From Pseudomonas californiensis (lineage in GTDB: Bacteria > Pseudomonadota > Gammaproteobacteria > Pseudomonadales > Pseudomonadaceae): a stretch of DNA of 64,000 nucleotides. The stretch covers positions 62,001 to 126,000 of the forward strand of contig NZ_JAGTPK010000011.1 in NCBI RefSeq assembly GCF_021147775.1, read 5' to 3'. Shown piece by piece: positions 1-8,541 of this stretch; position 1 is the stretch's first letter, and the number at the start of each line of letters is the position of its first letter. Position numbers and translations under genes: made by a program. The notes under the pieces are model-generated. The model had not been told where the DNA came from. It searched no databases and was given only the letters and a program-made list of their open reading frames with translations.

Positions 1-1068
1 CATATTTTTCAGCGAGAACGGCGAGTCTTCGCCGACACCACTGACGTTAAACGCTTGCCTGTCAAGGCGGTACCGCTCATCCCGAGTGGCTTCAAGAAAA
101 CGTTGCGCATCCTTAAGTTCCACCACATGCAGAACATCAATCGTCCTGGCCCCCACCTGCTTTCGCGCCTGTGGATGCGCAGTGTCATAGCGGCTCAGCA
201 AAATCATTGCCCAGCCACCCAACGTAAAGTGCCCCGTCGCAACCACACCCAGACTTCCGTTCAACTGGGCGCGCAGCGACAACGCGGTGCCGTTGATGGC
301 GCTGAAAAAAATATCTTTGCCGGGCTCGCCACCGCGCTCACGCAGCGCATCCATTGCGCCGAAGGCCATCTGCTCGTTCGCGGACCAGACCAGCCTGATC
401 CCGGGATAGCGCTTGAGCAACACTCGGGCCTGTTCCAGCGCGCGGTCACGGCGCCAGCCACCCAGTACAATCTGGCGCAGATGCACTTGCGGGTGTTCAG
501 CGACCGCTCGCTGCATGCCGTGCTCACGCTGTAGCGAGACCGGCGTGGAATTGGTGCCCGAAAATGCCAACAACTCAACAACATCACCTTCGGGCACAGA
601 CGGAGCCAAAGCGATCAGACGCTTGGCGGTAACGTAGCCGCCCTCCTCATCGTTGCCGACCAGACTGCCGATAAAATCAGGGTAACGGGCAGGCAGATCG
701 CCGAGAATGCGAATTTGATCTGCTGTCAGCGTGTTATTGACCGCGAACAACTTGACGCCGCTGCCTTGTGACAGACGCAGGATTTCCGGCGCGACGTTCA
801 GTTCGTTGGAAAACACCAGGTAGTCAGGACGCGCATACCCCTGCAATGTGTCACGGGCCATACTCAGCAATTTGCGTGTGTCTCGGTCCGAGTGCAGGAC
901 TGTCAGCGACATACCGGTAGTGTTCGCGGCGGCCTGCATGACATGTACATAGCTCTGCCAGTAAACGTCGTTCTCCGTGCCGGGGCTGATAAACACCACA
1001 GACGCGGCCCACGATGAACTGGCCCACGAACAGGCAAGCGCAATCAACCAGCGGGCAGAGACCTTCAT
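1..1068 (-). CDS. periplasmic sugar-binding-like ABC substrate-binding protein (3' end outside window)
   Basis: Reading leftwards from an ATG at 1068, 356 codons stay open to the window edge. The N-terminus is a typical signal peptide: MKVSAR, a hydrophobic stretch, and a likely cut after SSWA. The body has the periplasmic-binding-protein fold of the RbsB/LuxP type, with VVFISPGTENDVYWQS near the start, VWSANEQMAFGAMDALRERG around residue 225 and a late TIDVLHVVELKDAQRF segment. Such proteins bind a small ligand for an importer or a sensor kinase. No permease or kinase gene is next to it here, so its partner must lie to the left. The visible length suggests only the last few residues are missing. 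The ligand cannot be read from sequence. An AAGG about 9 bases upstream supports the start. Confidence 0.8.
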   Translation of the reverse strand, partial: MKVSARWLIALACSWASSSWAASVVFISPGTENDVYWQSYVHVMQAAANTTGMSLTVLHSDRDTRKLLSMARDTLQGYARPDYLVFSNELNVAPEILRLSQGSGVKLFAVNNTLTADQIRILGDLPARYPDFIGSLVGNDEEGGYVTAKRLIALAPSVPEGDVVELLAFSGTNSTPVSLQREHGMQRAVAEHPQVHLRQIVLGGWRRDRALEQARVLLKRYPGIRLVWSANEQMAFGAMDALRERGGEPGKDIFFSAINGTALSLRAQLNGSLGVVATGHFTLGGWAMILLSRYDTAHPQARKQVGARTIDVLHVVELKDAQRFLEATRDERYRLDRQAFNVSGVGEDSPFSLKNM

Positions 1069-1170
1069 ATTGTTGAACCTTGGGGCGCCGGGGATAGATC
1101 AGCGTATTCCTGAGCTATCGGCTGCTACCCCCGGGTTCTGGAGTGCAAACTGGGCTTTCGGCAGATTTAT

Positions 1171-1284
1171 CTAGCGGCTACTGGCCCAGAAGATGGCAGC
1201 GCCCACCGCAAGAATCACGATAAAAAGAATGGCCCAGGTGTCAACGGAACCCCCTGGCTTGGTCGTTTTAGGGTGTTTGCTCAT
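1171..1284 (-). CDS. small single-pass membrane protein, 37 aa
   Basis: A short ORF encodes 37 residues: a charged N-terminus (MSKHPKTTKPGGS), one hydrophobic segment (WAILFIVILAVGAAIFWA) and a short SSR tail. A GAGGCG ribosome site lies 6 bases before the ATG. The layout, with a cytoplasmic basic N-terminus and one membrane helix, is that of bacterial small membrane proteins. It lies between the binding-protein gene and the divergent cysI. No function is recognised. The clean ribosome site and the hydrophobic pattern make it more likely real than chance. Confidence 0.6.
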   Translation of the reverse strand: MSKHPKTTKPGGSVDTWAILFIVILAVGAAIFWASSR

Positions 1285-1638
1285 CGCATCGCCTCTTGTC
1301 TGTCTTATGGGTGATTGCATATGAAAAGAGAGGTCATGCCTCTCATCAGGCTTTCATCAAGGCTCAGTAAAGCCGACACTTGCCCATACAGCAAGAAGGG
1401 GCATTGGCGGCGACTGATTTGCTTATCGCTTTTAGTGATTTGCATATATATAAACATCACTTTTATCGATATCTGCAAACTGATATCTTCGCCTCCGCTC
1501 CGTAGGGAGTGCGCGACCGTGCGCGCAGAATTGACCAAATGAAGCCGGGCCCAGTGGACGATCAGCAGCTGCTATCCAGCAAGCCATGCTGATAACGCCC
1601 GCCCCGGCTCCATGACGAAGCCTGAGAACAGGACCTAT
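1285..1638. promoter_or_regulatory. 354-base gap before cysI with AT-rich block (probable promoter region)
   Basis: No convincing gene is seen. An AT-rich block at about 1428-1490 stands out from GC-rich surroundings and carries TTGCA and TGCAA half-sites about 30 bases apart. In sulfur-assimilation genes, AT-rich upstream sequence is where CysB-type LysR activators bind, so this is a candidate control region for cysI. A small AGAGG/CCTCT hairpin lies near 1328-1343. The CysB link is inference only. Confidence 0.35.
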
Positions 1639-3297
1639 ATGTACGTATACGACGATTACGATCAGAGGATCATCGAGGACCGCGTCAAGCAGTTCCGGGA
1701 TCAGACCCGACGCTACCTGGCGGGAGAACTGAGCGAAGAAGAGTTTCGACCGTTGCGCCTGCAAAACGGTCTTTATGTCCAGCGCTTTGCGCCAATGCTG
1801 CGCGTTGCCGTTCCGTACGGTCAGCTGACGTCGCGCCAGACGCGCATGCTGGCGAAGATCGCCCGTGATTTCGACAAGGGCTATGCCCACATCAGTACCC
1901 GCCAGAACGTACAGTTCAACTGGCCCGCGCTGGAAGATGTCCCGGACATTCTCGCCGAACTGGCAACAGTGCAAATGCACGCCATCCAGACCAGCGGCAA
2001 CTGCCTGCGCAACGTGACCACCGATCAGTTTGCCGGTGTCGCCGCTGACGAGTTGGTAGACCCTAGGCCATGGTGCGAGATTGTTCGCCAATGGACCACC
2101 TTCCACCCCGAATTCGCCTATCTGCCGCGCAAATTCAAAATCGCGATCAACGGTTCGACCAGCGACCGTGCAGCGATCGAAGTGCACGACATCGGCCTTG
2201 AGCCGCTGCGCAACGAAGCCGGTGAGCTGGGCTTCCGCGTTCTGGTTGGTGGCGGTCTCGGCCGTACGCCAGTGGTTGGTGCGTTCATCAATGAATTCCT
2301 CCCGTGGCAGGACCTGCTGAGTTACCTGGACGCTATTCTGCGCGTTTATAACCGCTATGGTCGTCGGGACAACAAATACAAGGCGCGGATCAAGATCCTC
2401 GTCAAGGCACTGACACCTGAAGTGTTCGCCGAGAAGGTTGATGCGGAAATGGCCCACCTGCGTGGCGGCCAGACCACGCTTACCGAAGTCGAAGTCCTGC
2501 GTGTGTCGAAACACTTCGTCGACCCGGAGTACAAGGCACTGACCGATCAGCACGCCGAACTGGCAGCGCTGGAAGCTCAGCACCCTGGCTTCGCTCGCTG
2601 GCGTCAGCGCAATGTGCTGGCTCATAAAAAGCCGGGCTACATAGCCGTTACCCTGTCGCTCAAACCGACTGGCGTAGCGCCGGGCGATGTGACCGACAAG
2701 CAACTGGACGCCATTGCCGACCTGGCTGATCGTTACAGTTTCGGTCAACTGCGCACGTCTCACGAGCAGAACATCATTCTCGCCGACGTCGAGCAGGCTC
2801 AACTGTTCACGCTGTGGAATGAGCTGCGCGACAACGGTTTCGCCACGCCGAACATTGGTCTGCTGACCGACATCATCTGCTGCCCCGGCGGTGATTTCTG
2901 CTCACTGGCCAACGCCAAGTCGATTCCCATCGCCGAGTCCATCCAGCGTCGCTTCGACGATCTGGACTACCTGTTCGACATCGGTGAGCTGGATCTGAAC
3001 ATCTCCGGCTGCATGAACGCCTGTGGTCACCACCATGTGGGCCACATCGGTGTGTTGGGCGTCGACAAGAAAGGTGAAGAGTTCTATCAGGTGTCGCTGG
3101 GTGGCAGCGCCAGCCGTGACGCGAGCCTGGGCAAGATCCTTGGTCCTTCTTTTGCCCAGGACGCAATGCCCGACGTGATCGAGAAACTGATCGACGTCTA
3201 CGTTGAAAAACGTAATGAAGACGAGCGTTTCATCGACACCTACCAACGTATTGGCATTGACCCTTTCAAGGAGCGCGTCTATGCAGCGAATCATTAA
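1639..3297 (+). CDS. cysI: sulfite/nitrite reductase hemoprotein (assimilatory sulfite reductase)
   Basis: The product reduces sulfite to sulfide for cysteine synthesis in the cytoplasm, using a siroheme coupled to a 4Fe-4S cluster. The ATG at 1639 gives 552 residues, the usual Pseudomonas length, and has a GGA site upstream; an ATG at 1612 would only add nine residues. The two ferredoxin-like half-domains of the nitrite/sulfite reductase family are visible, including STRQNVQFNW near the front. The cluster ligands fit the CX5C...CX3C pattern: C415 and C421 in CCPGGDFC, then C458 and C462 in SGCMNACGHHH. The next gene overlaps its stop by 17 bases, so the two are translationally coupled. Pseudomonads lack a cysJ partner at this place. 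Confidence 0.95.
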   Translation: MYVYDDYDQRIIEDRVKQFRDQTRRYLAGELSEEEFRPLRLQNGLYVQRFAPMLRVAVPYGQLTSRQTRMLAKIARDFDKGYAHISTRQNVQFNWPALEDVPDILAELATVQMHAIQTSGNCLRNVTTDQFAGVAADELVDPRPWCEIVRQWTTFHPEFAYLPRKFKIAINGSTSDRAAIEVHDIGLEPLRNEAGELGFRVLVGGGLGRTPVVGAFINEFLPWQDLLSYLDAILRVYNRYGRRDNKYKARIKILVKALTPEVFAEKVDAEMAHLRGGQTTLTEVEVLRVSKHFVDPEYKALTDQHAELAALEAQHPGFARWRQRNVLAHKKPGYIAVTLSLKPTGVAPGDVTDKQLDAIADLADRYSFGQLRTSHEQNIILADVEQAQLFTLWNELRDNGFATPNIGLLTDIICCPGGDFCSLANAKSIPIAESIQRRFDDLDYLFDIGELDLNISGCMNACGHHHVGHIGVLGVDKKGEEFYQVSLGGSASRDASLGKILGPSFAQDAMPDVIEKLIDVYVEKRNEDERFIDTYQRIGIDPFKERVYAANH

Positions 3298-3775
3298 GAA
3301 CAACGAAGTCGTCGACGAAACCTGGCACTTGCTGCCCAAGGACACGACGTTCGACAGCCTGTCCAACTGCGACGACCTGATCGTTCCGTTGGCACTTTGG
3401 CGTGAACACGCCCATGCACTCAAAGCCCGTGATGGCGGCTTGGGTGTCTGGCTGGACAGCGACGAGGAAGCCGAGGAAATCGGTGACGATGTGGACCAGT
3501 TTCAAGTCATCGCCCTGAATTTTCCGGCGTTCACCGACGGCCGCAGCTTCTCCAACGCACGTTTGTTGCGTGATCGCTACGGCTACAAGGGTGAACTGCG
3601 CGCTATCGGTGACGTGTTGCGCGACCAGTTGTTCTACATGCACCGCTGCGGCTTCGACGCCTTTGCAGTTCGCGCCGACAAGGACCCATACGAAGCTCTG
3701 GAAGGTCTCAGGGACTTTTCGGTCACGTATCAGGCTGCCACCGACGAGCCACTGCCGTTGTTCCGCCGTCGCTGA
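3281..3775 (+). CDS. DUF934 family protein, sulfite-reduction partner
   Basis: 164 residues starting at ATG 3281 inside the end of cysI. The family (DUF934) is found beside cysI in many proteobacteria. It is thought to assist sulfite reduction, possibly in electron delivery, but its biochemical role is not settled. The sequence has the family core, with FPAFTDGRSFSNARLLRDR and DQLFYMHRCGFDAFAVR. It has no signal peptide or membrane segment, so it is cytoplasmic. The coupling to cysI and a strong terminator directly after it define a two-gene operon. Confidence 0.9.
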   Translation: MQRIIKNNEVVDETWHLLPKDTTFDSLSNCDDLIVPLALWREHAHALKARDGGLGVWLDSDEEAEEIGDDVDQFQVIALNFPAFTDGRSFSNARLLRDRYGYKGELRAIGDVLRDQLFYMHRCGFDAFAVRADKDPYEALEGLRDFSVTYQAATDEPLPLFRRR

Positions 3776-3794
3776 TCGCCGTATGCAGAGCCAA

Positions 3795-3829
3795 AGCCCG
3801 AACCCTTCTGAAGGGTTCGGGCTTTTTTA
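3795..3829 (+). terminator. rho-independent terminator of the cysI-DUF934 operon
   Basis: An 11-bp perfect stem (AGCCCGAACCC / GGGTTCGGGCT) with a 7-base loop is followed by a run of T, about 20 bases after the DUF934 stop codon. Confidence 0.95.
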
Positions 3830-3914
3830 TCGCTGGACGAGATACAGAGCTGAGGCTTTCAACGAACAGGACAACCGATTCGTCAGCAAGCTGACCTCCA
3901 CAGATGACACACTT

Positions 3915-3936
3915 CAAGCGAGCTTGCTCGCGAAAG
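3915..3936. repeat. REP-like palindrome
   Basis: The core AGCGAGCTTGCTCGCG is a short GC-rich imperfect palindrome in the intergenic space between two convergent genes. It matches the style of Pseudomonas repetitive extragenic palindromes, which contain GCGAGCAAGCTCGC-like cores. Only one copy is apparent here. Confidence 0.6.
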
Positions 3937-4045
3937 CTGACTGAAGTGCATCCGAGAGATGTACCGCGCTGCTCCCGAACGAGCTGAAAACCGTTCGAGT
4001 CACGCTTCGGTGACAGTCGTCTGCACAGCACCCGTCACTCGGCGT

Positions 4046-5074
4046 TTACCAGAAACGCTGTTGCGTCAGGCGGCTCCACCATTTGCTCGCCAGGTGGTCA
4101 GCAGATTTTGCTGCAGCCATGCCCATGCGCTCTTGCAGGCTTTTGCGCTGCACGTAGTGCAGGTGAAATACGTCAGCATCGCGGGCGCGTTCAGCAAGGT
4201 ATTCATCGCTGGTCTTGAGCTCATCGACCAGTTGCTTGTCCAGCGCGGCCATGCCCAACCAGACTTCACCAGTGGCCACTTCGTCAATTGACAACTGCGG
4301 GCGGTAGCTGGCGACGAAGTTCTTGAACAAGTCGTGAGTGATGTCGAGATCCTGCTGAAACTTCTCGCGGCCCTTTTCGGTATTTTCGCCAAACACTGTC
4401 AGGGTGCGTTTGTATTCACCGGCGGTGAGCACTTCAAAATCGATGTCGTGCTTTTTCAACAGACGGTTGACGTTGGGCAACTGAGCTACAACGCCTATGG
4501 AACCCAGGATGGCAAACGGCGCGCTGATAATCTTGTTGCCAATACACGCCATCATGTAGCCGCCGCTGGCCGCGACCTTGTCGATACAGATAGTCAGCGG
4601 GATGCCAGCCTGACGGATCCGGGCCAGTTGCGAGGATGCCAGACCATAGCTGTGAACCATGCCGCCGCCGCTTTCCAGACGTAGAACCACTTCGTCCTTG
4701 TCGGTGGCAAGGGTCAACAGCGCAGTGATTTCGTGACGCATGCTTTCAGTGGCTGACGCTTTGATATCGCCGTCGAAGTCGAGCACATAAACACGAGCCT
4801 TGGGCTCGGCCTGCTTTTTCTCAAGCTTAAGTGCTTTGCCCTGCTGCTTTCGCAAGGCCTTCAGCCGCTCCTTGTCCAGCAGCGACTGCTCAAGACGCTC
4901 GCGCAAACCCTTGTAGAAATCATTCAGCCTGGTGACCTGCAGCTGTCCGGCCGTCCGGCGGCGGCCCTTGCCTCGCATGGACGCAATGGCAACCAGCACC
5001 ACAACGATGGCAATCACCAGCGTCACTGTCTTGGCCAAAAAACTTGCGTAATCAACAACAAACTCCACGGACAT
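4046..5074 (-). CDS. sohB: SohB-type inner-membrane serine protease (peptidase S49)
   Basis: 342 residues. One N-terminal membrane segment (about residues 14-32) is followed by a charged linker and a ClpP-like S49 domain. Residues expected for the Ser-Lys dyad are visible: S192 in the GSIGV motif and K222 in GEYKRT. The segments RLESGGGMVHSYG and DKVAASGGYMMA are the usual S49 blocks. Members degrade membrane-associated peptides or suppress loss of periplasmic proteases. It is a stand-alone gene, convergent with the cysI operon. The start has the usual position just before the membrane helix. Confidence 0.93.
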   Translation of the reverse strand: MSVEFVVDYASFLAKTVTLVIAIVVVLVAIASMRGKGRRRTAGQLQVTRLNDFYKGLRERLEQSLLDKERLKALRKQQGKALKLEKKQAEPKARVYVLDFDGDIKASATESMRHEITALLTLATDKDEVVLRLESGGGMVHSYGLASSQLARIRQAGIPLTICIDKVAASGGYMMACIGNKIISAPFAILGSIGVVAQLPNVNRLLKKHDIDFEVLTAGEYKRTLTVFGENTEKGREKFQQDLDITHDLFKNFVASYRPQLSIDEVATGEVWLGMAALDKQLVDELKTSDEYLAERARDADVFHLHYVQRKSLQERMGMAAAKSADHLASKWWSRLTQQRFW

Positions 5075-5270
5075 TCCTCACGTACGTTGCGCCCTTTCCA
5101 ATCAAGAGCTGCGATGGGCCAGCATACCGGCGCCTCCTGCCGTTAACCAGCAGACGACGGTTACCAGCGATTAAAACGAGGATTTCAAACGCTCGTATGT
5201 TTTTTATTGACAGCCCCCCGACATCCCTCATAACCTCGCCAAACCTTCAACGTACCGAGATGACACGGAC

Positions 5271-5981
5271 GTGGGCAGCATCTACCTGATACGACATGGC
5301 CAGGCCTCATTTGGTGCCGACGATTACGACGTCCTGTCGCCTGTGGGCATTCGCCAGGCACAAGTGCTCGGCGCTCACCTTGTCGATCTGGACATTACAT
5401 TCGACCGCTGCATCTCGGGCGAACTGAGCCGCCAGCGAGACACCGCGCAGAACGCACTGGCCCAGTTCACGCAAGCCGGTCTTGATGTTCCACCTCTGGA
5501 AATCGACAGTGCGTTTGATGAACTGGACGCTGAGGGCGTTATCCGTGCTCTGATCCCCGCGATGCTTTCTGAAGAACCCGAAGCGCTGAACGTGTTGCTC
5601 AACGTCTCACAGCACCCTGCCGAGTTTCAGCGCCTGTTTGCCTTGATCATCGGTCGCTGGGTGGGCGGTCAGCATGACACGCTTGGGCTGCAAAGCTGGC
5701 TGGGATTCGTGGCGCGGGTCAAGGCGGGACTGGACCGAATACTCGAACAGGCAGCACCCCATGAGCGCATTGCCGTGTTCACATCCGGCGGCACCATCAC
5801 TGCGTTGATTCATCTGATAACAGGCATGCCTGCACAACAGGCTTTCGGGCTTGGCTGGCATATCGTCAATACTTCACTGCACCGGCTCAAGTTCAGTGGC
5901 AGCGAAGTGACTCTGGCTTCCTTCAACAGCTACACCCATTTGCAGTTGTTGAAGACGCCGGAGCTCATCACTTTCCGATGA
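5271..5981 (+). CDS. histidine phosphatase family protein (phosphoglycerate-mutase-like)
   Basis: 236 residues with the RHG signature at the N-terminus (IYLIRHGQAS), where the histidine forms the phospho-enzyme intermediate. The second arginine/glutamate region and a late VFTSGGTITALIH segment carrying the second catalytic histidine area are also present. The reading frame needs a GTG start at 5271; the ATG at 5260 is out of frame. The substrate cannot be told: the superfamily includes mutases, sugar phosphatases and phosphopeptide phosphatases. It is followed after about 55 bases by the SCP2-domain gene on the same strand, probably co-transcribed. Confidence 0.85.
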   Translation: MGSIYLIRHGQASFGADDYDVLSPVGIRQAQVLGAHLVDLDITFDRCISGELSRQRDTAQNALAQFTQAGLDVPPLEIDSAFDELDAEGVIRALIPAMLSEEPEALNVLLNVSQHPAEFQRLFALIIGRWVGGQHDTLGLQSWLGFVARVKAGLDRILEQAAPHERIAVFTSGGTITALIHLITGMPAQQAFGLGWHIVNTSLHRLKFSGSEVTLASFNSYTHLQLLKTPELITFR

Positions 5982-6036
5982 GCCCGGCCAATCGCGCTCT
6001 CTAAGGCGCAAGAACTCACCATAAAAGGATCAAGAC

Positions 6037-6354
6037 ATGACCTCAGTAGCCGACGCCGTTCAGACCATGAAAGCCAAGTTCAACCCAGCTGCCGCTGCCG
6101 GCCTGGACCTGATCTTTGGCTTCCACATCACTGACACAGACCAGCATTACGCACTGGTCGTGAAAGACAGCACTTGCGAACTGCAGGAAGGCGAAAACCC
6201 TGATGCAAACGTGACCCTGGTCATGGACAGCGACACTCTCAAGGGCATCGTCAGCGGCGAGACCGATGGCATGCAAGCGTTCATGGGCGGTAAATTGCGC
6301 GCCGAAGGCGACATGATGCTGGCCATGAAGCTCAGTGAACTGTTCCCGGTCTGA
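6037..6354 (+). CDS. SCP2 sterol-binding domain protein
   Basis: 105 residues forming one SCP2 domain: an N-terminal helix, GLDLIFGFHITD, then the NVTLVMDSDTLKGIVSG strand/helix and the LRAEGDMMLAMKLSELF end. These small proteins have a hydrophobic tunnel for acyl or lipid ligands and are common beside fatty-acid and acyl-CoA genes. The neighbouring phosphotransferase/SDR pair is of that sort, although a terminator separates them. There is a clear AAAGGA ribosome site. The natural ligand is unknown. Confidence 0.88.
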   Translation: MTSVADAVQTMKAKFNPAAAAGLDLIFGFHITDTDQHYALVVKDSTCELQEGENPDANVTLVMDSDTLKGIVSGETDGMQAFMGGKLRAEGDMMLAMKLSELFPV

Positions 6355-6378
6355 GTAAGCACATCATGTGACATATCA

Positions 6379-6408
6379 AAAACCGAAGCCGCCGCTTCGG
6401 TTTTTTTT
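6379..6408 (+). terminator. rho-independent terminator after the SCP2 gene
   Basis: The hairpin AACCGAAGC / GCTTCGGTT with a 4-base loop is followed by eight T, 25 bases beyond the stop codon. Confidence 0.93.
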
Positions 6409-6551
6409 CGTCTGCCACTGGCGCTGATCAGCCCTGATGATTGGTCTGCAACACGCTAGCCTATAAAGCTGCCGGTGACTTGTCCGGGCACTCAGCGCCC
6501 ATTAGATTAGTCAATGATTCAGCTTCACCATAATAAGCAGAAGGGATAAGC

Positions 6552-7619
6552 ATGGCGCTGATTGACCAGTCAACTGACGTTCGCACCGGCGAAGAGCTGG
6601 ACATCGCTCTGATTGATCCATACCTGAAAAGTCAAATCCCGGACCTGCAGGGTACGCCAGAGGTCAGCCAGTTTCCGGGCGGTGCCTCAAATCTCACGTA
6701 TCTGATTCGATACACGAGCCGGGAGCTGGTACTGCGCCGCCCGCCGTTCGGACACAAGGCCAGATCGGCTCACGACATGGGCCGCGAGTACCGAATTCTC
6801 AACCAACTCAAGGAAGCTTTCCCCTACTGCCCTACGGCGTACGTGCACTGCACTGACGAATCACTGATCGGCGTGCCGTTCTATGTGATGGAGCGGGTCA
6901 AGGGCATCATCCTGCGTTCGGAGATGCCACCGGAGATGGGCCTCGATGCTCAGCGAACCGAACGGCTGTGCAAGAGCTTCGTCGACAAACTGGTCGATCT
7001 GCACCGCGTCGATTACAACGCGTGCGGCCTGGGAGACCTGGGCAAGCCGCAAGGCTACGTGCAGCGTCAGATCGCCGGCTGGAGCGAGCGGTATGAGAAA
7101 GCCATGACGCCTGATGCGCCCGCCTGGGAAAAGGTGAAAGCCTGGCTGGTGGAAAAAACGCCCGATGACTCGCCAACCGCAAGCATCGTGCATAACGACT
7201 ATCGGTTCGACAACGTGATCCTGGACCCCGACAATCCGATGCGCATCATTGGCGTACTGGATTGGGAACTCACCACGCTCGGTGATCCACTGATGGACCT
7301 TGGCAACACACTGGCTTACTGGATTCAGGCTGACGATCCGGCACCGGTCCAGTTGATGCGACGCCAGCCCAGTCACTCGCCTGGCATGCTGACCCGTCAG
7401 CAGTTTGTCGATTACTACGCCGAACGCGCGGGCATCAAGATCGACAATTTTGACTTTTACTACACCTATGGCCTGTTTCGCCTTGCCGGTATTGTTCAGC
7501 AGATTTACTACCGCTTCTATCATGGTCAGACCCAGGACAAGCGCTTCGCCCAGTTCATCCAGATGAACAGGCTGCTGGAGCAGATGAGCCTGAACGTGAT
7601 CGCCAAATCCAGCCTTTGA
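6552..7619 (+). CDS. phosphotransferase family protein (acyl-CoA dehydrogenase-associated APH type)
   Basis: 355 residues of the aminoglycoside-phosphotransferase-like kinase fold. The glycine loop region reads FPGGASNLTYLI, the catalytic loop is VHNDYRFDNVIL with its Asp and Asn, and the metal-binding step is GVLDWELTTLGDPLMDL. This is the form related to the N-terminal half of eukaryotic ACAD10/11, which phosphorylates 4-hydroxyacyl-CoA so the hydroxyl can be eliminated before beta-oxidation. The SDR gene 21 bases downstream supports a lipid-catabolic rather than antibiotic role. The exact substrate is inferred. Confidence 0.87.
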   Translation: MALIDQSTDVRTGEELDIALIDPYLKSQIPDLQGTPEVSQFPGGASNLTYLIRYTSRELVLRRPPFGHKARSAHDMGREYRILNQLKEAFPYCPTAYVHCTDESLIGVPFYVMERVKGIILRSEMPPEMGLDAQRTERLCKSFVDKLVDLHRVDYNACGLGDLGKPQGYVQRQIAGWSERYEKAMTPDAPAWEKVKAWLVEKTPDDSPTASIVHNDYRFDNVILDPDNPMRIIGVLDWELTTLGDPLMDLGNTLAYWIQADDPAPVQLMRRQPSHSPGMLTRQQFVDYYAERAGIKIDNFDFYYTYGLFRLAGIVQQIYYRFYHGQTQDKRFAQFIQMNRLLEQMSLNVIAKSSL

Positions 7620-7640
7620 AGACACCCGCAAGGAACAGAC

Positions 7641-8408
7641 ATGTCCAGAACCCAGCTATTTGATCTAGACGGCAAGATCGCCTTCGTTTCCGGTGCCAGT
7701 CGCGGGATCGGTGAAGCCATCGCCAGACTGCTTGCGCAGCAAGGTGCGCACGTCATTGTGTCGAGTCGCAAGATTGAGGGCTGCCAAAGCGTTGCAGACG
7801 CGATCATTGCCGAAGGCGGCAAGGCAACCGCGCTGGCCTGCCACATCGGCGAGATGGAACAGATCAGCCAGGTGTTCGAGCAAATCCGCCAGCAATTCGG
7901 GCGGCTGGATATTCTGGTCAACAACGCAGCCACCAATCCGCAGTTCTGTAATGTCCTGGATACTGACCTGAGCGCGTTTCAAAAGACCGTAGACGTGAAC
8001 ATCCGCGGTTATTTCTTCATGTCGGTAGAAGCCGGAAAGCTGATGCGTGAAGGCGGTGGTGGCAGCATCATCAATGTTGCCTCCATAAACGCCGTGTCGC
8101 CTGGCGCCTTTCAAGGCGTCTATTCGATGACCAAGGCCGCCGTGATTAACATGACCAAAGTGTTCGCCAAGGAATGTGCAGGTTTCGGCATTCGCTGCAA
8201 CGCGTTGCTGCCCGGCCTGACAGACACCAGGTTCGCCTCGGCACTCGTCAAAAACGATGCGATTCTGAAAACAGCACTGGCGCAGATTCCTCTCAAACGC
8301 GTCGCAGCGCCCAGCGAAATGGCCGGCGCGGTACTGTATTTGGCCAGTGAAGCCTCAAGCTACACCACCGGCGTGGCGCTGAACGTCGATGGCGGGTTTC
8401 TCTCCTGA
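7641..8408 (+). CDS. short-chain dehydrogenase/reductase (SDR)
   Basis: 255 residues, classical SDR size. The NAD(P) glycine motif GASRGIGEA, the NNAAT strand signature, a Ser in NVASINAVSPG, and the catalytic YSMTK are all visible. The C-terminal TTGVALNVDGGFLS is the usual end of 3-oxoacyl-reductase-like SDRs. It is tightly linked to the preceding phosphotransferase gene and probably oxidises or reduces a hydroxyacyl intermediate in the same pathway. Confidence 0.92.
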   Translation: MSRTQLFDLDGKIAFVSGASRGIGEAIARLLAQQGAHVIVSSRKIEGCQSVADAIIAEGGKATALACHIGEMEQISQVFEQIRQQFGRLDILVNNAATNPQFCNVLDTDLSAFQKTVDVNIRGYFFMSVEAGKLMREGGGGSIINVASINAVSPGAFQGVYSMTKAAVINMTKVFAKECAGFGIRCNALLPGLTDTRFASALVKNDAILKTALAQIPLKRVAAPSEMAGAVLYLASEASSYTTGVALNVDGGFLS

Positions 8409-8475
8409 TTCCGAGCCTCCACAACGCCTCAATGGAAGCCTTCGAGATGCCTGCGAGCACTTATAAAGAGAATTA

Positions 8476-8511
8476 ATATTCCATTAGCTAATTTTATGGA
8501 ATATATTTTCC
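8476..8511. promoter_or_regulatory. AT-rich double dyad before the Gfo/Idh gene, possible operator
   Basis: A perfect 9-bp inverted repeat ATATTCCAT-N11-ATGGAATAT (8476-8504) overlaps a second dyad GGAA-N6-TTCC (8498-8511) whose form TGGAATATATTTTCC recalls IclR-family operators. It lies about 30 bases before the ATG at 8542. No IclR gene is in the window. The role is inferred from position and symmetry. Confidence 0.4.
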
Positions 8512-8541
8512 GCATAACAACTATCCTTTCTGGAGACTGTC

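Noticed and set aside
1432-2802. 456-codon open frame on the minus strand
   Set aside because: It lies antisense to cysI, has no family-like motifs and no ribosome site; it is a by-product of high G+C codon use.
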